A stretch of 61,733 nt of DNA from Palleronia caenipelagi (lineage in GTDB: Bacteria; Pseudomonadota; Alphaproteobacteria; Rhodobacterales; Rhodobacteraceae): NCBI RefSeq assembly GCF_007004065.1, contig NZ_VFSV01000017.1, forward strand, positions 1 through 61,733, read 5' to 3'. The notes under the pieces are model-generated. The model made no database searches. It was not told the origin of the DNA and worked only from the letters and a program-made list of their open reading frames with translations. The stretch's first letter is position 1. Each line of letters starts with the position of its first letter. Both the position numbers and the translations under genes were made by a program. Shown here piece by piece: positions 57,613 through 61,733 of this stretch.

Positions 57613-58149
57613 ATGAAGGCGCTCCTCACATCCCTCGTGCTCGGTAGTCTCAGCGGCGCGCCTGCGCTGGCCGGGAGCCTCTGCGGTGTCCCCGAGGCCG
57701 AGGTGCTGGACCAGATCACCGGCGAATGGGAAGGGGCAGAGCGACTCGCGTTAGATAACGAGGTGACGTCGCTCATTAGCGAAACATCGCTCGCCGTGAC
57801 CCTCCGCCCGGGCGCCTATGTGAGCGGCCTGACCGACAGCCTCACCGGAACACCGGCGTCGCTTACGGCCGCGACGGAGCGCTACGACGTGGACGCTGTC
57901 GACGAGGCGCTGGATGCAGCCGATCACGCAGTCCTCGCCGATCTGGTCTCTGACACGCCCTGCGGGCCCGAGGATCTGCCTCAATTCACCGTGACCCTGC
58001 CGGAGACCCCCGGCATGTCCGCGTCGGGCACGATCACCCTGATCGCCTATTTCACTGACCGGATCCTGCATCTTTCGGATCTGACACTGAGGAGCGACGA
58101 GACGGTGCTCTTTGGCACGGGCTCGGCTTTGCTGACGCCGGTTCAGTAG
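57613..58149 (+). CDS. Secreted protein of unknown function
   Basis: The 178-residue product begins with a signal peptide (MKALLTSLVLGSLSGAPALA) and is then a periplasmic domain with two Cys (in SLCGVP and DTPCGPED) that may form a disulfide. It has repeated strands (SETSLAVTLRPGAYVSGL, SGTITLIAYFTDRILHLSDL). I recognise no domain. It is coupled to tgt and ends 110 bases before lon. Confidence 0.8.
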   Translation: MKALLTSLVLGSLSGAPALAGSLCGVPEAEVLDQITGEWEGAERLALDNEVTSLISETSLAVTLRPGAYVSGLTDSLTGTPASLTAATERYDVDAVDEALDAADHAVLADLVSDTPCGPEDLPQFTVTLPETPGMSASGTITLIAYFTDRILHLSDLTLRSDETVLFGTGSALLTPVQ

Positions 58150-58258
58150 GCGCTTGCACAGGTGCTGTTGAGTCCCCACATTGGGTCAACGAGACGGAGG
58201 GCCAATGGGATTGCCTGACCCGGGATCCGACCGAGCCCTTGCCAAGAAGGATAAATAT

Positions 58259-60664
58259 ATGACCGAGCAAAACTATCCTGTTCTGCCTTTGCGCGACATC
58301 GTGGTGTTCCCCCATATGATCGTGCCGCTTTTCGTGGGCCGGGAGAAATCCGTGCGCGCCCTCGAAGAGGTGATGGGCGAGGACAAGCAGATCCTGCTGG
58401 CCAGTCAGATGGATCCGTCTGTGGACGATCCCGCAGAGGATGACATCTACCGCACCGGCGTTCTGGCCAATGTCCTGCAACTGCTGAAGCTGCCCGATGG
58501 CACCGTCAAGGTGCTGGTCGAAGGCCGTTCGCGGGTTCAGATCACCGATTTCCTCGAAAATGAGAAGTTTTTCGAAGCGCGTGCCGAGACGCTGGCAGAA
58601 GAGACGGGCGATGAAGCCACGGTCGAGGCTCTGAGCCGCTCCGTTGTCGAGGAATTCGAGCGCTATGCCCGCGCCAAGAAGAACATCCCCGAGGAAGCTT
58701 ATGCCGCTATCGGCGAGGCGACCGACCCTGCGAAACTCGCAGATCTCGTCGCGGGTCATCTGGGCGCGGAGGTCGCGCAGAAGCAGGACATCCTCGAGAC
58801 GCTGGTGATCGCCGAGCGGCTGGAGAAGGTCTATGGCCTTATGCAGGGCGAGGTTTCGGTCCTTCAGGTCGAGAAAAAGATCAAGACCCGCGTCAAGAGC
58901 CAGATGGAGCGCACCCAGCGCGAATACTATCTGAATGAGCAGATGAAGGCCATTCAGAAGGAACTCGGCGATGGTGAGGATGGCTCCGGCGAAGTTGCTG
59001 AGCTTGAGGCAAAAATCGCCGAGACGAAGCTGTCGAAAGAGGCGCGCGAAAAGGCCGAGGCCGAGCTGAAGAAGCTCAAGAATATGTCGCCCATGTCGGC
59101 CGAGGCCACCGTGGTGCGCAATTACCTTGACTGGATGCTGTCGATCCCGTGGGGCACCAAATCGCGGGTGAAGAAGGATCTGAACCGCGCTCAGGAGATC
59201 CTCGATGCCGATCACTACAGCCTTGATAAGGTGAAGGAACGGATCGTCGAGTATCTTGCGGTGCAGCAGCGCTCAAAAAAGCTCAAGGGGCCGATCATGT
59301 GCCTCGTGGGTCCTCCAGGCGTGGGCAAGACGAGCCTTGGCAAATCGGTGGCCAAGGCTACGGGCCGGGAATTTATCCGCATCAGCCTCGGTGGTGTGCG
59401 GGATGAGTCGGAGATCCGTGGCCACCGCCGGACCTATATCGGCTCCATGCCGGGCAAGATTATTCAGGCGCTGAAAAAGGCCAAGACCACGAACCCGCTG
59501 ATCCTGCTCGATGAAATCGACAAGATGGGTCAGGACTTCCGGGGCGACCCGGCGTCGGCCATGCTGGAGGTGCTGGATCCGGAGCAAAACGCGACCTTTG
59601 TCGATCACTATCTGGAGGTCGAATATGACCTCTCGAACGTGATGTTCCTGACCACGGCCAACAGCTACAACATGCCCGGGCCGCTGCTTGACCGGATGGA
59701 GATCATCCCGCTCGCGGGCTACACTGAGGACGAAAAGGCCGAGATTGCCCGCCGTCACCTGATCGGCAAGCAGACCAAGAATCACGGCCTGAAAAAGGGT
59801 GAGTTCAAGGTAACGGATGAGGCGCTGACCGCGATCATCCGCACCTATACCCGCGAGGCGGGGGTGCGGAACCTGGAGCGCGAGATCGCGAAACTGGCCC
59901 GAAAGGCCACGACGAAGATCGTCAAGGGCGAGGCCAAGGACGTGGTCGTGGATGCGGAGAACCTCTCCGATTTCCTCGGCGTGCCCAAGCACCGCTACGG
60001 CCTGGCCGAGGAAGAGGATCAGATCGGTGTCGTCACCGGTCTGGCTTACACTTCGGTTGGTGGAGAGCTGTTGCAGATCGAAGCGCTGCGTCTGCCGGGC
60101 AAAGGCCGGATGAAGACCACCGGCAAACTCGGTGATGTGATGAAGGAGTCTATCGACGCGGCGTCGAGCTTTGTCCGCTCGGTCAGCCCGCGCATCGGGG
60201 TAAAGCCGCCGAAATTCGACACGCTGGACATCCACGTCCACGTGCCCGAAGGCGCGACGCCCAAGGACGGCCCCTCCGCGGGTCTTGCCATGGTGACCTC
60301 CATCGTGTCGGTGCTGACCCAGATCCCGGTCCGTAAGGATATCGCCATGACCGGCGAGGTGACTCTGCGCGGCAATGCGCTGCCCATTGGGGGACTGAAG
60401 GAAAAGCTCCTCGCGGCCCTGCGCGGTGGCATCAAGACGGTGCTGATCCCGCAGGAGAACGAAAAGGATCTGGCCGAGATCCCGGACAACGTGAAAGAGG
60501 GGCTGACGATCATCCCGGTTCGGCACGTGAACGAGGTTTTGCAGCACGCGCTGGTGCGTGAGCCCGAGCCTGTTGAATGGGACGAAGCCGCGCAGGAAGC
60601 CGCCGAGGCGGAACAGCGTGCCAGGATGGAGGCCGCGGTCCAATCGGCGCAATTGCCGCACTAA
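58259..60664 (+). CDS. lon: Lon ATP-dependent protease
   Basis: Lon degrades misfolded and regulatory proteins in the cytoplasm. The 801-residue product has the N-terminal LAN domain ([20 protein letters not shown]), a coiled coil (about 180-260), the AAA+ P-loop [32 protein letters not shown] as Walker B, and the catalytic-dyad domain with serine in [11 protein letters not shown] use the ATG at 58259, with aagaagga upstream; the frame from 58181 includes only leader DNA. A strong terminator follows. Confidence 0.97.
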   Translation: MTEQNYPVLPLRDIVVFPHMIVPLFVGREKSVRALEEVMGEDKQILLASQMDPSVDDPAEDDIYRTGVLANVLQLLKLPDGTVKVLVEGRSRVQITDFLENEKFFEARAETLAEETGDEATVEALSRSVVEEFERYARAKKNIPEEAYAAIGEATDPAKLADLVAGHLGAEVAQKQDILETLVIAERLEKVYGLMQGEVSVLQVEKKIKTRVKSQMERTQREYYLNEQMKAIQKELGDGEDGSGEVAELEAKIAETKLSKEAREKAEAELKKLKNMSPMSAEATVVRNYLDWMLSIPWGTKSRVKKDLNRAQEILDADHYSLDKVKERIVEYLAVQQRSKKLKGPIMCLVGPPGVGKTSLGKSVAKATGREFIRISLGGVRDESEIRGHRRTYIGSMPGKIIQALKKAKTTNPLILLDEIDKMGQDFRGDPASAMLEVLDPEQNATFVDHYLEVEYDLSNVMFLTTANSYNMPGPLLDRMEIIPLAGYTEDEKAEIARRHLIGKQTKNHGLKKGEFKVTDEALTAIIRTYTREAGVRNLEREIAKLARKATTKIVKGEAKDVVVDAENLSDFLGVPKHRYGLAEEEDQIGVVTGLAYTSVGGELLQIEALRLPGKGRMKTTGKLGDVMKESIDAASSFVRSVSPRIGVKPPKFDTLDIHVHVPEGATPKDGPSAGLAMVTSIVSVLTQIPVRKDIAMTGEVTLRGNALPIGGLKEKLLAALRGGIKTVLIPQENEKDLAEIPDNVKEGLTIIPVRHVNEVLQHALVREPEPVEWDEAAQEAAEAEQRARMEAAVQSAQLPH

Positions 60665-60681
60665 ACCACGTTCAAACTATC

Positions 60682-60714
60682 AAAAAGGGCGTCCCGTTCG
60701 GGGCGCCCTTTATC
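60682..60714 (+). terminator. Intrinsic terminator after lon
   Basis: An 11-bp stem (aagggcgtccc, loop gttc, ggggcgccctt) is followed by tatcttt and preceded by A-rich bases. It may also serve the convergent small gene that ends at 60735. Confidence 0.87.
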
Positions 60715-60734
60715 TTTACCCAAGTTGTGGATGT

Positions 60735-60941
60735 TCAGTCTTCGGCCACCACGAAGAACGCTGCCACCGCCGCGACAACCCAGAGCCAGCGCCAGTCGCC
60801 GGGACTTGCTTCATTGGTCGTCACAACCCGCGCGTTTGGCGGCACAGGCGTGCCCGCAGGTACGACTTCGGCGGCTGGAGTGGCAACCGCAGGCGCTGCA
60901 ATCATGAGGGCTAGCAGTGCGGCTGTGATGGATCGGGTCAT
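60735..60941 (-). CDS. Small secreted/membrane protein
   Basis: The 68-residue product starts MTRSITAALLALMIAAPAVA, a signal peptide, then has a short proline-rich stretch and ends with a second hydrophobic helix (WLWVVAAVAAFFVV) and acidic residues. It is like the VPEID-type small envelope proteins of alphaproteobacteria, but I do not name a family. The ATG at 60941 is chosen for the signal peptide. It converges with lon. Confidence 0.7.
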   Translation of the reverse strand: MTRSITAALLALMIAAPAVATPAAEVVPAGTPVPPNARVVTTNEASPGDWRWLWVVAAVAAFFVVAED

Positions 60942-61131
60942 CGGAAATCCTTTCGGGTTCAACTTGCCCCGAAGCTGACGTTTTCCCCCAATATGTCAAG
61001 ATCGCTACGTGCCAGGAAACAGGTACGACCGTGATCCGCTCCCACTCAAAAGCGCAAAGTGCAGGAAAATTGCGAAGAGCGTCAGGAAGGGCTTGCAGCC
61101 GCGAACCACCGCAGTTAAACGCCCTTTCACC

Positions 61132-61206
61132 GGGCGGTTAGCTCAGCGGTAGAGCACTTCGTTCACACCGAAGGGGTCACTGGTTCAATCCCAGTACCGC
61201 CCACCA
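61132..61206 (+). tRNA. tRNA-Val (anticodon CAC)
   Basis: A 75-nt tRNA with encoded CCA: acceptor GGGCGGT/ACCGCCC, D-arm GCTCAGCGGTAGAGC, anticodon stem CTTCG/CGAAG with loop TTCACAC (anticodon CAC), T-arm CTGGTTCAATCCCAG. It reads GUG codons. A gene fragment and an IS3 element lie just beyond it, so the tRNA 3' end is a possible insertion site for mobile DNA. Confidence 0.95.
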
Positions 61207-61220
61207 TGAAAATCAATTAC

Positions 61221-61449
61221 TTAGCTGTTATCTGCGAAGTGCATTCCGGTTCCGTGAACCTGTTTTTGTGCTTTTCCCACAGTTACGGGTGCCTGCCGGT
61301 TAAGGAAATCCTCTTTCTCTCTCGCAATCCAAGTGACGAGTTCCAACGCTTCTTCCGCGTCGAGAATCCGCGTCTCAACGCTGTGGAGCTCTACCCCCGA
61401 GATGCCGCCATCGAAGATGAACGGGCTCAGGTCTCCAGAGGTGGTCCTT
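61221..61449 (-). pseudogene. 3' fragment of an unknown gene cut by an IS3 element
   Basis: On the minus strand a frame runs open for 75 codons, with no start, from the IS3 end at about 61449 to a TAA at 61221. It reads as a plausible protein end: DLSPFIFDGGISGVELHSVE, ILDAEEALELVTWIAREKED and QVHGTGMHFADNS. The family is unknown. It has no start codon because the IS3 end replaces its upstream part, so it looks like a gene truncated by transposition. The missing 5' part would lie beyond the right edge of the window. Confidence 0.55.
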
Positions 61450-61733
61450 GAAATTCGACCAGTTTGCCGCCGTGCTAAGCTATAGCATTGGTTTCATTTC
61501 AGGCGGCAACCTTCAGGTCCGGAGATTGCCTGTCATAGGCCTCGTCCGGCGTCATGATCCCATGTGATGAGTGCGGGCGTCTTTTGTTGTAGTAGCTGAT
61601 CCAGTCACCGATCCCGTCCCGGGCTTCGGAACCTGTTTCGAAGGCGTTCAAGTAGACGCATTCGTATTTGAGGGATCGCCAGAGCCGCTCGATCATCCGG
61701 TTGTCGATCCAGCGGCCCCGGCCATCCATCGAG
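61450..61733 (-). mobile_element. IS3-family element, transposase (orfB) 3' end
   Basis: A minus-strand frame from the window edge to a TGA at 61499 gives DGRGRWIDNRMIERLWRSLK, YECVYLNAFE and YYNKRRPHSSHGIMTPDEAY. These are the DDE-domain end of IS3-family OrfB (the last catalytic Glu region is WRSLKYECVYL). The frame is open to the edge, so the enzyme may be intact beyond it. The bases 61450-61498 (tgaaattcgaccagtttgcc and onward) should be the element's terminal repeat and tail. Confidence 0.85.

Noticed and set aside
59273-60661. 462-codon minus-strand frame opposite lon
   Set aside because: Antisense to the AAA+ and protease domains of lon; no domain in the frame.

Overview
The window is alphaproteobacterial, GC-rich chromosomal DNA, and the gene content points to the Roseobacter group of Rhodobacteraceae. 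Clues are the F1-ATPase inhibitor zeta (DUF1476), a DUF6280 protein, a DUF2497 (PopZ-like) protein beside TolC and PIMT, a FYDLN-acid protein, a methyl-corrinoid protein with DUF1638, a betaine-homocysteine methyltransferase and a DmdA-like aminomethyltransferase. I cannot name a species. Most of the window is housekeeping; accessory DNA is confined to short islands of decayed insertion sequences.

Layout. 1-1.2 kb: two IS remnants and tRNA-Ile2(CAU). 1.2-6.3 kb: purM-purN, RNase D, SufE, DUF1638 and a 52-residue membrane protein. 6.4-9.8 kb: corrinoid protein, radical SAM protein, Bmt, zeta inhibitor. 9.9-12.5 kb: purC, murD, an orphan Phd-like protein. 12.7-14.4 kb: an AT-richer island with a DUF6338 membrane protein overlapping a previously unlisted 35-residue KGGHN peptide, then a 3' fragment of a YhiN-type flavoprotein gene and a broken IS3 transposase. 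14.5-19.7 kb: efp, DUF6280, hydrolase, metA (acetyl-CoA type), P-loop protein, hypothetical. 19.7-24.7 kb: murC, murG and ftsW on the minus strand and a full flavoprotein gene. 24.9-28.8 kb: decayed IS5 element, YgfZ-like protein, class V aminotransferase, broken butanediol dehydrogenase. 28.8-39.2 kb: valS-hisC, DUF2235, metF/metR, inositol monophosphatase, GFA protein, rhomboid, transglycosylase. 39.3-41.4 kb: rpsF-rpsR-rplI and YceI. 41.4-42.6 kb: IS remnants and tandem tRNA-Ala(GGC). 42.6-47.1 kb: FYDLN protein, M48-type peptidase, GntR regulator, PIMT-TolC-DUF2497. 47.5-60.9 kb: penicillin acylase, dehydrogenase, DmdA-like protein, trmB, SufT-like, RimK fusion, tgt, lon. 61.1-61.7 kb: tRNA-Val(CAC), a gene fragment cut by an IS3 element, and that element's transposase end.

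The genes share a methionine and one-carbon theme, although they do not form one operon. MetA makes O-acetylhomoserine, MetF makes methyl-THF, MetR probably controls metF, Bmt methylates homocysteine, and the corrinoid and DmdA-like proteins shuttle methyl groups. Purine synthesis (purM, purN, purC) and peptidoglycan synthesis (murD, murC, murG, ftsW) are the other two themes.

The two most interesting observations are as follows. First, the DUF6338 membrane protein with its overlapping tiny basic, proline-rich partner looks like an uncharacterised two-gene system. Second, inverted copies of the flavoprotein 3' end bracket a roughly 10 kb segment; flipping that segment restores one intact flavoprotein gene and puts ftsW-murG-murC back in the direction of murD, which suggests an inversion by recombination.
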